Numbered from the stretch's first letter, positions 6,486 through 14,365 are shown. The stretch: DNA of 64,000 nt from Lutimaribacter_A marinistellae (GCF_042648365.1 NZ_JBHRXI010000029.1:3503-67502); one strand, 5' to 3'. Notes: generated by a model from the letters alone, not told the origin. Numbers and translations: made by a program.

Positions 6486-7994
6486 ATGACTGACAGAGAC
6501 ACCGCGAGAGGCGATATGGCCGATCCGAACCCGATTACCGATTTCCACGTGTTCTGGACAGCGCAAGAGGCGTTTCCCGAGTTCGAAAGGCTTTGCCTGG
6601 GTGCGAGGTCGAGCGTGCGTGCAAGCTTTCGGATCTTCGATCTGGACACGCCGCTATATAGCCGTGAAGGCCGCGCGATCGGAAAGACATGGTTCGACCT
6701 AGTTTTGCACAAGCTCAACCAAGGGGTTTCGTTTGATGTGACCCTGTCTGACTTCGACCCCATTCTCGCAACGCCGGAACACAGGTATTCATGGCAATCC
6801 GCGCGCCGGATGGCGGCCGTCAACGAGTTGTCCGAGGGTGCCTCTTTCACTTTCCGGGTCGCCATGCACCCGGCGCGCGTGGGTTTCGTGCCGAGGCTCG
6901 CCCTGCGCAAACGCGTTCGCGAAGAGTTCGAGGCCCGTGATCCCGACGAATTGACCCCTGGTCTGCGCGAGCTTGAGGATCAGGCGGACCTGCCCATGGT
7001 GCCTGCGACCCATCATCAGAAGATGGCAGTGATCGATAGCGAGATCTTGTGGATCGGGGGGCTGGATCTAAACAAACGCCGCTATGACTCGCGTGATCAC
7101 GAACGCGCACCGGAACAGACGTGGCAGGATATTCAGGCCAAACTGCGCGGTCCCATCGTCGCTTCGGCACAACAACACCTCGAAAGCTTTCTTGACGTGT
7201 GCGACGGGGTGGTGGACCCACCACCGACGGCACCGGCATTTCTGCGCACGATCTCGATGAGGCGCCAGCAGGAGCTGACATTCATCTCGCCGCGGAACGT
7301 CGTCAATGAAATCGAGCAGGCGCACCTAACGGCCTTGGAAGAGGCGGAAGGACTCATATACCTCGAGACGCAGTTTTTCCGCTACCCGCCACTGGCAAAC
7401 GCGCTGGCCAAGGCTGCGCAGCGCAATCCCGACTTGGGATGCATTCTGGTCGTGCCTGCGGCACCCGAGGACGTCGCGTTCGACGGAAATGACGAACTGG
7501 ACGCCCGGATGGCTGCCCAAAAGGAACTGGAGGCGATGCGCATCTTGCGAGAGGGGTTCGGCCCGCGGGTTGTTGTTGCCTCGCCCGCACAGAAGCGGCG
7601 TGCGAAAGAGGAGTTTTCGGGCGCGATCCTGCATGACGCGCCCATCATCTATGTCCATTCAAAGTTATCCCTGTTCGGGACGCAGCAGGCGATCCTGTCG
7701 TCGGCAAACCTGAACGGGCGGAGCCTGCGCTGGGATACCGAAGCGGGTATCCATCTGACGGATGAGACGCATGTTCTTATGCTCTGGCAACGCGCGATAA
7801 CGCACTGGTTTGGCGACATGATCATCGATCCCGACGAAGAACCGCAGGAATCGGTTCTCGAAGTTGCGGCCGCGCTGGAGGATAACCATTCCAGGCCGCC
7901 AGAGCGACGAAACCATTTCCTGCTGCCCTATGACAGCACTCGGGCCGAGAATCTGGCCGCGCATGTACCCGCTGTTCCCGATGAGCTTGTTTGA
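6486..7994 (+). CDS. Phospholipase D-fold protein (two HKD-like motifs)
   Basis: 502 residues. The first catalytic motif is intact (HHQKMAVIDSEILWIGGLD: HxK-x4-D). The second reads VHSKLSLFGTQQAILSSANLNG: the His and Lys are present but the Asp position is Gly. PLD enzymes use both His/Lys pairs to cleave or transfer phosphodiester bonds; substrate here unknown (phospholipid or nucleic acid). No signal peptide is seen, so it is probably cytoplasmic or membrane-peripheral. It starts 26 bases after the kinase stop on the same strand, so it may be co-transcribed with nepR-ecfG-kinase. A terminator follows. Confidence 0.85.
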   Translation: MTDRDTARGDMADPNPITDFHVFWTAQEAFPEFERLCLGARSSVRASFRIFDLDTPLYSREGRAIGKTWFDLVLHKLNQGVSFDVTLSDFDPILATPEHRYSWQSARRMAAVNELSEGASFTFRVAMHPARVGFVPRLALRKRVREEFEARDPDELTPGLRELEDQADLPMVPATHHQKMAVIDSEILWIGGLDLNKRRYDSRDHERAPEQTWQDIQAKLRGPIVASAQQHLESFLDVCDGVVDPPPTAPAFLRTISMRRQQELTFISPRNVVNEIEQAHLTALEEAEGLIYLETQFFRYPPLANALAKAAQRNPDLGCILVVPAAPEDVAFDGNDELDARMAAQKELEAMRILREGFGPRVVVASPAQKRRAKEEFSGAILHDAPIIYVHSKLSLFGTQQAILSSANLNGRSLRWDTEAGIHLTDETHVLMLWQRAITHWFGDMIIDPDEEPQESVLEVAAALEDNHSRPPERRNHFLLPYDSTRAENLAAHVPAVPDELV

Positions 7995-8008
7995 AACTGA
8001 AAAACGAA

Positions 8009-8034
8009 AAAGGGCCTGCGAATGCAGGCCCTTT
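8009..8034. terminator. Bidirectional terminator (PLD gene / PRC-barrel gene)
   Basis: An 11-bp stem (AAAGGGCCTGC 8009-8019 with GCAGGCCCTTT 8024-8034), GAAT loop. T-rich tracts follow on both strands. It ends two convergent genes. Confidence 0.9.
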
Positions 8035-8054
8035 CATTTCCGGGATGGTGCCGA

Positions 8055-9086
8055 TCAATCGTTCCAGGTCGGCATGTCTTTGAGTTCGTCCTCGGAGTAG
8101 TTCACGCTGACGCGAAAGTCTCCGGCTTCGGCGCTATGCATGATGTTGAGCTCGCTCATGTCGAGCGATACGGGCTTCTCGCCGATCCCGAGGAAACCAC
8201 CAACATCGACGATGGCGGCGGCAATCTTGCCGTCGTCATTCAGGTGAAGGCGGTCGACTTCACCGATCCATTCACCACGGGCATCATAGACGCGGGCGCC
8301 TGTGAGTTCCTCGGCAGTCAGCATGTCGGTTTCGGCGCGCTTGTAACCTTCGCCAAATAGCGGTGCGCTGTGATCGTCCGAAACCTCCGACATCGTGTTC
8401 ATCTCGTCGGGGTCGTTGTTGTCGCTGGTCAGGGCTTCAGCGCGCTCTGATTCTCCTGTCGACTGGTCTTCGGTTGTCAGTTCTGCTGCGGCCGTTTCCG
8501 ACATTTCGTCGGCCTCGGTCTCTTTCGCGACATCTGAAATACCAGCCGTCTGTTCGGGTTCCGAGGTCATATCCGACGCGTCCGATTGGGCTGTTTCCGA
8601 CGAAACCGCGGCATCGTTCCCGTCGGACATCTTGTTTGCATTGGCTTCCCGGTTGTATTCTGGCGCGTCCTCGAAGCTGGCCGCCTGAGCCGGGATGACG
8701 AGGAAATAGTCGTCGGCTTCTTCGGTCGCGCTGTCAGAGACGAAACGGACCTGGTTCATGTTCAGCGCGACCTGACGTTCGCCGATACCGAGGAAACCGC
8801 CGATATCGACGAGGACCGACTGGATGTTGCCTTCGCGATCCATAACGAAGTCGTGGATCTCTCCGACGCTTTCCCAAGTGTCCTGTACGCCGTCGACCGT
8901 GTCGATTGACCAGGTTTCCGCGTCCTCCGGCGGATTGGCGGCGTAGACATTCATGCCGATGAATTCCGAGGCATGGATCGCGTCGGCCTTGGCAGTTTCG
9001 GTGAACATTTCGCCGGACCCGGTTGCAGCCCCAGCAGTGGTCGCCATACCGGCGATCAGCGCAGTCGTTGTAAGAAGATGTTTCAT
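8055..9086 (-). CDS. Exported double PRC-barrel protein
   Basis: 343 residues from ATG 9086, which has GGAGG 8 bases upstream; the in-frame ATG at 9101 overlaps that site and is unlikely. An N-terminal signal peptide (about residues 1-22, ending AGA) is followed by a PRC-barrel (about 35-115, with VLVDIGGFLGIGERQVAL), a long acidic Ser/Thr/Glu/Asp-rich linker (about 135-245) and a second PRC-barrel (about 255-330, with AIVDVGGFLGIGEKPVSL). The two barrels are clearly related to each other. The role is unknown: PRC barrels mediate protein contacts, and periplasmic versions are common in stress loci. An EcfG promoter precedes it. Confidence 0.87.
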   Translation of the reverse strand: MKHLLTTTALIAGMATTAGAATGSGEMFTETAKADAIHASEFIGMNVYAANPPEDAETWSIDTVDGVQDTWESVGEIHDFVMDREGNIQSVLVDIGGFLGIGERQVALNMNQVRFVSDSATEEADDYFLVIPAQAASFEDAPEYNREANANKMSDGNDAAVSSETAQSDASDMTSEPEQTAGISDVAKETEADEMSETAAAELTTEDQSTGESERAEALTSDNNDPDEMNTMSEVSDDHSAPLFGEGYKRAETDMLTAEELTGARVYDARGEWIGEVDRLHLNDDGKIAAAIVDVGGFLGIGEKPVSLDMSELNIMHSAEAGDFRVSVNYSEDELKDMPTWND

Positions 9087-9145
9087 TTTGCAAGCCTCCA
9101 AAAAGCTTTGTAACGGTCTTCAAGCGCTGTGACGCTCGCGGTTTC

Positions 9146-9170
9146 AACCTCCGGGCGAGCCAATGGTTCC
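9146..9170 (-). promoter_or_regulatory. EcfG-type promoter of the PRC-barrel gene
   Basis: Minus strand GGAAC (9170-9166), 16-base spacer, GGTT (9149-9146). It lies about 60 bases before the ATG at 9086. Confidence 0.7.
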
Positions 9171-9193
9171 CGGAATAAGGTGCTGACATAAAT

Positions 9194-9215
9194 AAAAAAA
9201 TCGCACTTTAGTGCG
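9194..9215 (-). terminator. Likely terminator of the topo IB/amidoligase/GAT operon or of a small RNA
   Basis: CGCACT (9202-9207) pairs with AGTGCG (9210-9215). Read on the minus strand it is followed by seven T (9200-9194). The stem is short but the T-tract is clear. It stands about 150 bases after the amidotransferase stop and just upstream of the next stress promoter. Confidence 0.6.
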
Positions 9216-9242
9216 CAGGCGGAATGAACTGTGAGGGGGATG

Positions 9243-9292
9243 CTCGGCGCGGTGGGCAGTGCGTTGGGGACAGGGACGACCACCGCGCCGAG
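9243..9292. repeat. 13-bp perfect inverted repeat, 24-base loop
   Basis: CTCGGCGCGGTGG (9243-9255) and CCACCGCGCCGAG (9280-9292) are exact inverted repeats. They sit in the 280-base non-coding interval between the amidotransferase stop and the PRC-barrel promoter, upstream (minus strand) of the T-tract terminator. It could be a 3' UTR stem, an RNA-stabilising element or the body of a small RNA of about 100 nt. No T-tract adjoins the repeat itself. Confidence 0.65.
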
Positions 9293-9366
9293 AATGTCCG
9301 AGAGGGGGACTAGACCTCTGTGACACTAACAGAACGCAACTTTGCCGAATAGGTTCCCGAAAAAAA

Positions 9367-10083
9367 TCACGCTGGATGAGAAAAAGCCCGATCGACTGCG
9401 CGCAACTGGTTTCGATCTACGCGCCAGGCGCGGGCAGCATCCACTAGGGCCCGGAACAGGTTTCGATGGGCGGATTTGTAGAACAGATGTTCCGGGTGCC
9501 ACTGCACGCCAATGGCAAAAGGGTCGGAGACGCGCTCGATAGCCTGGACCATGCCCTTTTCATCCTGGGCCGAGATGCGAAGACCTTGGCCGAGTGTATC
9601 TACAGCCTGGCTATGCAATGCGTTCACCCGAACCGTTTGTCGCCGCACCAACGAAGCAAGGCGGCTGCCTTGGGCCACACTGACGGTTCGGCGGGGAAGG
9701 ATTGTTCGATATTTGCGTGAGGTGTAGTGAGCGAATGCGTCTTGGTGAAGCGTGCCGCCAAGTACGACATTGAGCATCTGGGCCCCCCGACAAATGCCCA
9801 GGATTGGGCGATCGGTCGAAAACGCATGCTCCAGAACCGATTTTTCCAGCCTGTCACGAGCGAGGTCGATCCGCGCCGTCAGCTTTACGTCACCGCCGTA
9901 GAGCGTAGGGGCAATATCGTCCCCTCCGCCTATGATGACACCATCGACCTTTTCGAGGTCAATTTCGCGGGCGGCTTGCCATCTGACCGCCCGCCCACCA
10001 ACCAGCCATAGGTTCAGCGCAATCAGCGGAAAGATGCGCCAACCCGAGCGCTGGGACACCGTGACACCGATCCGAGGTCTCAT
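9367..10083 (-). CDS. Class I glutamine amidotransferase-like (peptidase C26) protein
   Basis: 238 residues. The C26/PuuD-like fold is shown by GGGDD (about residue 52), the nucleophile elbow ILGICRGAQMLN with Cys98, and IGVQWHPEHL with His196 and Glu198, a complete catalytic triad. Members hydrolyse gamma-glutamyl amide bonds. The ATG at 10083 overlaps the stop of the upstream amidoligase gene (ATGA), so the two are translationally coupled and probably work together: one makes an amide bond and the other supplies ammonia or cleaves the product. Upstream in-frame starts would run through the amidoligase gene. The substrate is unknown. Confidence 0.87.
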   Translation of the reverse strand: MRPRIGVTVSQRSGWRIFPLIALNLWLVGGRAVRWQAAREIDLEKVDGVIIGGGDDIAPTLYGGDVKLTARIDLARDRLEKSVLEHAFSTDRPILGICRGAQMLNVVLGGTLHQDAFAHYTSRKYRTILPRRTVSVAQGSRLASLVRRQTVRVNALHSQAVDTLGQGLRISAQDEKGMVQAIERVSDPFAIGVQWHPEHLFYKSAHRNLFRALVDAARAWRVDRNQLRAVDRAFSHPA

Positions 10084-11030
10084 CAGGCGTTCGCTTGGCG
10101 ATCTGGTTGTGAGAGCACTTCCTCGACAACACTGAACCATGGCGGTCGTGAAAGAGGTGGTCGCTGCGCCCAATTGGTTCTGGCTGTCCGTAACTGACCC
10201 AGGAGCGATGCGTCCGCGGCAACCGCTTCGACCATCGACCACTGGTCATACGCCTCCATCACCGACCAATCGGGTTCGTCGATCCTGCAATCGGGTAACC
10301 TGAAGTGGAAGGCTGGCCGCGGCTTCACCTTCTCGCCATGAACGGCGTCTTCGATCCGATGCGGCTCGTGACCTGCCAAAATTGGCAGAAGGTCCAAACC
10401 GAAATTGCGCGACGGAACATGGTTCAGATAAATTGAAATGAGATCGTCCATGCTTGCGATGTCTAGCATTGCCATCGTGTCGACAAAGTGATCGGGGCAG
10501 GGCGTGACAAAGGGCAGGACGCGGCGCGATATGTCGATTGGCGCTGCCTGACGAAACCACGCCTCGAGCAGCGCATAAGAGGTGAGGATCCGGGAAAGAT
10601 ATTCTGCGTCCTCGGAAGCTGCATCGACATTCAAATGCAGGCCAAACCCCAAAAGCAAACCGTGGCGCGATCCGGTGGCACCGGCATGCCGCAACTCTGC
10701 AATGGCCTGGTCAAATCGTGGCAAGTTGGTCGGGTCGAACGGTTCAGTGGTGAGTTCGACAGGAATGACCTGTCGCATCAACCGTTCCGCCATCCCCCCA
10801 ATTTCGGAGATCTCGTTGTCGAAAGCAGTGTCCAGAAAGAACCTACAGGTTCCAAAGTCGTCGGTTTCGCAGGTCCAGCTGCGTTCCTCGGTACGCTCGG
10901 CCCTACCGGCCGTTGCGCTGGCAAACACCTGCGCCGCGTCGGATTCGGACAGGCCTGTGAACTCAAGTTCTAGACCTATTTTGCGTTTTCGGGCGTCGGA
11001 TGAGGAAGCGGCTGTTTGCATGTTTGTCAA
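10083..11030 (-). CDS. Amidoligase family protein (glutamine-synthetase-like fold)
   Basis: 315 residues from a TTG at 11030, or 312 from an ATG at 11021; neither has a clear ribosome site. The N-terminal RKIGLELEFTGL and the later WTCETDDFGTCRFFLDT and GLHLNVD segments fit the amidoligase_2 (COOH-NH2 ligase) family, which shares a fold with gamma-glutamylcysteine/glutamine synthetases and is expected to join a carboxylate and an amine using ATP. It lies 27 bases after topoisomerase IB on the same strand and overlaps the amidotransferase. The pairing of such ligases with class I amidotransferases is known from comparative genomics; the product is not known. Confidence 0.83.
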   Translation of the reverse strand: MTNMQTAASSSDARKRKIGLELEFTGLSESDAAQVFASATAGRAERTEERSWTCETDDFGTCRFFLDTAFDNEISEIGGMAERLMRQVIPVELTTEPFDPTNLPRFDQAIAELRHAGATGSRHGLLLGFGLHLNVDAASEDAEYLSRILTSYALLEAWFRQAAPIDISRRVLPFVTPCPDHFVDTMAMLDIASMDDLISIYLNHVPSRNFGLDLLPILAGHEPHRIEDAVHGEKVKPRPAFHFRLPDCRIDEPDWSVMEAYDQWSMVEAVAADASLLGQLRTARTNWAQRPPLSRPPWFSVVEEVLSQPDRQANA

Positions 11031-11057
11031 ATGCGGGAGGATCGGAAAAGTTCCCGG

Positions 11058-12041
11058 TCATGCCCGTTGGTTGAGCAGCTCCAGCAGTTCCTTCTCACCG
11101 CGCCGCCAGTAACGTTGGGGCGGTTTCGTGACTGGCCGGGTTTCCTTTTCACTCAATGCGATAACGTCGGGATGGATGTAGCTTTCACGGGCCACGGAGG
11201 GCGTGTTGCCCAACACGTTCGCGGCGGCCTCTGCCATTTCGGTAATGCTCACCGGACCGGGACGTGCCGCTACTCGAAAGGCTGCGAGCGTGCCGTTCCA
11301 TGTTCTGATCTGGCGGGCCGTGACGTCGGAGTTGCAGAGTGCACTGAGCCGCTCATTCACCTGCTCGGGCCGCACGGCGTGCGGCGCGTTGGATTTGTTC
11401 CGATATTTTACCAACGGATCGCGCGGTGCGCCCATGCGGTTCTGCAACGCCCGTGCCAGTGCCGAACCTGCGACCGGCAGGCAAAAGACGGTCCCGCCCT
11501 TTGCACGAAAGGCCAGGTGCGGTCGCCCTAAAAGCCCGACAAAGTGCCGGTTTTCCAGTGTCGTGACGCCATGGCTGCCGTTTTCATCCCGATATGCGGG
11601 ACTGCCGACGCGCAATGACATCCGCTCGATCAGGGCAAGGCATTTGGCGAGGGCGCTGTCTTCGGCCTCCCTTGCCCCGCTCAAACACCGGCCGATCCAG
11701 CGCCGGACCCGGGGAAGGGCGACAGCAAGTTCGGGAAGGCTGTCGAATTTGCGCTGCGACTGATAAGCCGTCCAGTCCGGATGGTACATATACTGCTTGC
11801 GCCGCCGGTTATCGCGACCGGTCGCCTGCAGATGGCCGTCGCCATAAGGGCTGATCCATACGTCCTCGTAAGCTGGCGGGACCGCCAGCGCCTCGATTTC
11901 AGCGCGTTTCTTGCGATCCGCGATCGTTGTCCCGTCTGGCGCGCGATAGCTGAAACCACGGCCCCGACGGAGCCGCGAGATTCCCGGTTCGGTGTCGGGG
12001 TAATACCGCAACCCTGCGGCTTTGAACTCTGCCGGTGTCAT
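11058..12041 (-). CDS. DNA topoisomerase IB (eukaryotic type)
   Basis: 327 residues, the usual size of bacterial/poxvirus-type TopIB. Catalytic residues visible: Arg144 (LRVGSPAY), Lys181 (AKGG), Arg246 in TARQIRTWNGTL, and the nucleophile Tyr288 in SVARESYIHP. The enzyme nicks one strand through a 3'-phosphotyrosine and relaxes supercoils. The ATG at 12041 has no Shine-Dalgarno; an EcfG-like -10 ends only 8 bases before it, so the mRNA may be leaderless. It is the first gene of an operon with the amidoligase and the amidotransferase. In bacteria TopIB is accessory and patchily distributed. Confidence 0.93.
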   Translation of the reverse strand: MTPAEFKAAGLRYYPDTEPGISRLRRGRGFSYRAPDGTTIADRKKRAEIEALAVPPAYEDVWISPYGDGHLQATGRDNRRRKQYMYHPDWTAYQSQRKFDSLPELAVALPRVRRWIGRCLSGAREAEDSALAKCLALIERMSLRVGSPAYRDENGSHGVTTLENRHFVGLLGRPHLAFRAKGGTVFCLPVAGSALARALQNRMGAPRDPLVKYRNKSNAPHAVRPEQVNERLSALCNSDVTARQIRTWNGTLAAFRVAARPGPVSITEMAEAAANVLGNTPSVARESYIHPDVIALSEKETRPVTKPPQRYWRRGEKELLELLNQRA

Positions 12042-12047
12042 TTAATC

Positions 12048-12072
12048 GGAACAGCCTGTCGGGCTGCAGGTT
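12048..12072 (+). promoter_or_regulatory. Distal EcfG-type promoter of the flavoprotein gene
   Basis: GGAAC (12048-12052), 16-base spacer, GGTT (12069-12072). It overlaps the minus-strand topo IB promoter, so the site is bidirectional. Confidence 0.55.
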
Positions 12073-12074
12073 CC
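12050..12074 (-). promoter_or_regulatory. EcfG-like promoter of the topo IB operon
   Basis: Minus strand GGAAC (12074-12070), 16-base spacer, TGTT (12053-12050). The -10 deviates in its first base. Only 8 bases separate it from the ATG at 12041, implying a leaderless or near-leaderless transcript. Confidence 0.55.
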
Positions 12075-12092
12075 CACGAGCAGCAAGGAAAC

Positions 12093-12117
12093 GGAACCTC
12101 GCAGCCGCCATGGCGTT
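12093..12117 (+). promoter_or_regulatory. Proximal EcfG-type promoter of the flavoprotein gene
   Basis: GGAAC (12093-12097), 16-base spacer, CGTT (12114-12117): exact consensus. It is followed by AAGGAGG and the ATG at 12144. Confidence 0.82.
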
Positions 12118-12143
12118 GGCTGCCTGTTCAAGGAGGACACTAG

Positions 12144-12806
12144 ATGACGCATAAGATCACCCTGCAGGCCGTCGTGCCGCTGACCCACGACACCCGTCAC
12201 TACGTTTTTACTCGACCGAATGATTTTGCATTTTCTCCGGGACAGGCCACCGAGATGGAGCTGGACCGCGAAGGCTGGCGGGACGAGGGGCGCCCTTTTA
12301 CCTTTACCGGTGATCCAAAGGCCAACGTTCTGACATTCACGATCAAGAGCTACTTCGACCATGACGGCGTGACAAAGCAGCTATGGGGACTGCAACCGGG
12401 TGATCATGTTCTGATCGGTGATGCTTGGGGCGCAATCGAAGACCGGGGCCCAGGCATTTTCATCGCAGGTGGCGCGGGGATCACCCCTTTCATCGACATC
12501 CTGACCCAACGCCACCGCGACGGCGGTTTGAAAGGATCGACGCTCATCTTCTCCAACAAGACCGAGGAAGACATCATTCTCAAACCCTTGTGGGAGGACA
12601 TGGAGGGTTTGGCCACGCATTACCTGCTGTCCGATCCGAAATCCGGCGGCGAAGGCCAGAAGCCCGACGGCCCGACACTCGACCGGATCATCGGTGACTG
12701 GGATCAGCGGTTCTATGTGTGCGGCCCACCGCCAATGGAAGAGTCCGTGATCGACCACCTGAAATCAAGGGGCGTCACGGACGATCAGATCATCCACGAG
12801 GAATGA
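12144..12806 (+). CDS. Ferredoxin-NADP reductase-like flavoprotein
   Basis: 220 residues. The FAD-binding barrel contains RPFTFT (residues 50-55, the RxY(S/T) position), the NAD(P) domain starts at GGAGITPF (109-116) and the C-terminal CGPPPM (about 192) is the usual nicotinamide-site motif. It should move electrons between NAD(P)H, FAD and an unidentified acceptor; no ferredoxin domain is fused. AAGGAGG lies before the ATG. Two tandem EcfG-type promoters precede it, so it is probably strongly stress-induced. It converges on the Rho_N-like gene, with stop codons one base apart. Confidence 0.88.
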   Translation: MTHKITLQAVVPLTHDTRHYVFTRPNDFAFSPGQATEMELDREGWRDEGRPFTFTGDPKANVLTFTIKSYFDHDGVTKQLWGLQPGDHVLIGDAWGAIEDRGPGIFIAGGAGITPFIDILTQRHRDGGLKGSTLIFSNKTEEDIILKPLWEDMEGLATHYLLSDPKSGGEGQKPDGPTLDRIIGDWDQRFYVCGPPPMEESVIDHLKSRGVTDDQIIHEE

Positions 12807-12807
12807 G

Positions 12808-13068
12808 TCAGTGGTTGCGCAGGGCCGAGATCAGTTCGTCTTTGTCCATCTTGGACCGACCGTCGATTCCAATCTCCCGCGCCCTGTCCATCAACTCGTC
12901 CTTGGTCCATTCCTCATAGGGTGGCTGCTTGCCGCCTTTCTGAGAAGGTTTCTGGTCGGGATTGGCTTGCGCGTTTGCGATGCGAGCAGCCTTTTCTTTG
13001 CTCATCCCTTCGTCGCGCAGGTCTTCGTACTTTTCTTCGTCCTTGATGCTGGATCTGTTCTTGGCCAT
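12808..13068 (-). CDS. Small basic/acidic protein with Rho_N/SAP-like C terminus
   Basis: 86 residues. The N-terminal half (KYEDLRDEGMSKEKAARIANA) and the linker rich in Gln/Lys/Pro match the DUF7218-type small proteins. The C-terminal YEEWTKDELMDRAREIGIDG followed by SKMDKDELISALRNH looks like a Rho-terminator N-terminal (SAP-like) helix pair, which usually binds nucleic acid. The GGAGG-led ATG is at 13068. It has its own EcfG promoter and is divergent from the DUF2254 gene. The function is inferred from fold resemblance only. Confidence 0.78.
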   Translation of the reverse strand: MAKNRSSIKDEEKYEDLRDEGMSKEKAARIANAQANPDQKPSQKGGKQPPYEEWTKDELMDRAREIGIDGRSKMDKDELISALRNH

Positions 13069-13100
13069 GTCGCCTCCGATAGGTTGTTGACTGTCGGCAA

Positions 13101-13125
13101 AACCCGCAACACCACGCTATGTTCC
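13101..13125 (-). promoter_or_regulatory. EcfG-type promoter of the Rho_N-like gene
   Basis: Minus strand GGAAC (13125-13121), 16-base spacer, GGTT (13104-13101), 32 bases before the ATG. Confidence 0.7.
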
Positions 13126-13159
13126 TGACGCGAAGGGTGCAGCAAGGGGCGCAAGACGA

Positions 13160-14365
13160 ATGAGGCGGCACATGGCTTATCGCGCGCTTGCGCTCAAGAC
13201 CCTCAGTGACATTCGAGCCAGCTACTGGTTTATACCGACGTGCCTTGCGGTACTCTCGGTCGTTTTGGCGCAGTTAACACTATGGGTCGATGGGAATCCC
13301 GACTGGATTGCCGCTGTCCTGCCCGATAGCATGATACACACCCAGATCGACGGGGCACGCGCAACGCTTTCGGTCATTGCCCAATCGGTGATTGGACTTG
13401 CCGGCGTCATGTTTTCCATCACCATGGTTGCCGTATCCTTCGCCTCTGGCAATTTCGGCCCGAGGCTGATCGGAAACTTCATGCGCGACAGGGGCAACCA
13501 GTGGAGCCTTGGAATACTGATTGCCACCTTCGTCTACGCGCTCATCATGCTGAGGGCGGTGCAATCGAAATTCGAGTCCGAAGCAGCCTTCGTTCCGCAG
13601 TTGTCGCTGGTGGTTGCGATGGGCCTTACCTTCCTGTCGGTAATGGTGGTCATTTATTTCGTCCACCACGTGCCGGAAACCATCAACGTATCGAACATCG
13701 CCGCCCGCCTTGGGCGCCAACTGTGTGACGATCTTGCCGCGACAGCCCGGCGGGTTGCGGAACCCGCGAACCCGCGTGTCCGCAATGATCTTCCACGCCT
13801 GACGTTGGAAGCGGTGGGATACGTTCAGCAGATGGACCTCGACGCGATGAACGGCGTTGCCGAGACTCATGGGCTGATGATCGATTTGCTCATCCTTCCG
13901 GGCGATTTCGTTCACCGTGACCGGTTCGTCGCGCAGGTCAGGGGAGGAGCAAGCGACGACACCTTGGACGAGTTGCGCCAGAGCTTTGCCCTTGGGCCGT
14001 CCAAAACCGAAGACCAGAACGTTCTTTTTCTCGCCGAGCAATTGGTGGAGATGATTGCACGGGCCTTGTCGCCCGGCGTGAACGACCCGCATACCGCGAT
14101 CAATTGCTTGAACTGGCTCACGGCTGCGTTGGCCGAGGCGGGCGCCGCGGGAAACGTGTTCGGCGTTGCACCAAGAGAGTATGTGAGTGTTCGCGCGTTG
14201 ACGTTTCGTGACCTCCTTGACGCAACATTCGGCGCGGCCTGGCACTATGTCTCGGACGACCCGCTTGCCAGAAATGCCTTTGACGAATGCCTTGAACGAT
14301 TGTGCCATGGTGCGTCACCCGCTGTTGCCGGTACGGTCGATGAGTTCCGGCGTGATTTGAGCTGA
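13160..14365 (+). CDS. DUF2254 membrane protein
   Basis: 401 residues. Four hydrophobic segments lie in the first half (about residues 17-37, 68-92, 112-132, 147-170), with ATLSVIAQSVIGLAGVMFSITMV in the second, and a soluble C-terminal half follows with QLVEMIARALSPGVNDPHTA, the most diagnostic DUF2254 stretch. The family is an uncharacterised inner-membrane protein. The ATG at 13160 is the first in frame; an alternative Met is at residue 5. No EcfG element was found directly before it, unlike its neighbours, although the divergent gene's promoter lies about 35 bases upstream on the other strand. Confidence 0.87.
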   Translation: MRRHMAYRALALKTLSDIRASYWFIPTCLAVLSVVLAQLTLWVDGNPDWIAAVLPDSMIHTQIDGARATLSVIAQSVIGLAGVMFSITMVAVSFASGNFGPRLIGNFMRDRGNQWSLGILIATFVYALIMLRAVQSKFESEAAFVPQLSLVVAMGLTFLSVMVVIYFVHHVPETINVSNIAARLGRQLCDDLAATARRVAEPANPRVRNDLPRLTLEAVGYVQQMDLDAMNGVAETHGLMIDLLILPGDFVHRDRFVAQVRGGASDDTLDELRQSFALGPSKTEDQNVLFLAEQLVEMIARALSPGVNDPHTAINCLNWLTAALAEAGAAGNVFGVAPREYVSVRALTFRDLLDATFGAAWHYVSDDPLARNAFDECLERLCHGASPAVAGTVDEFRRDLS

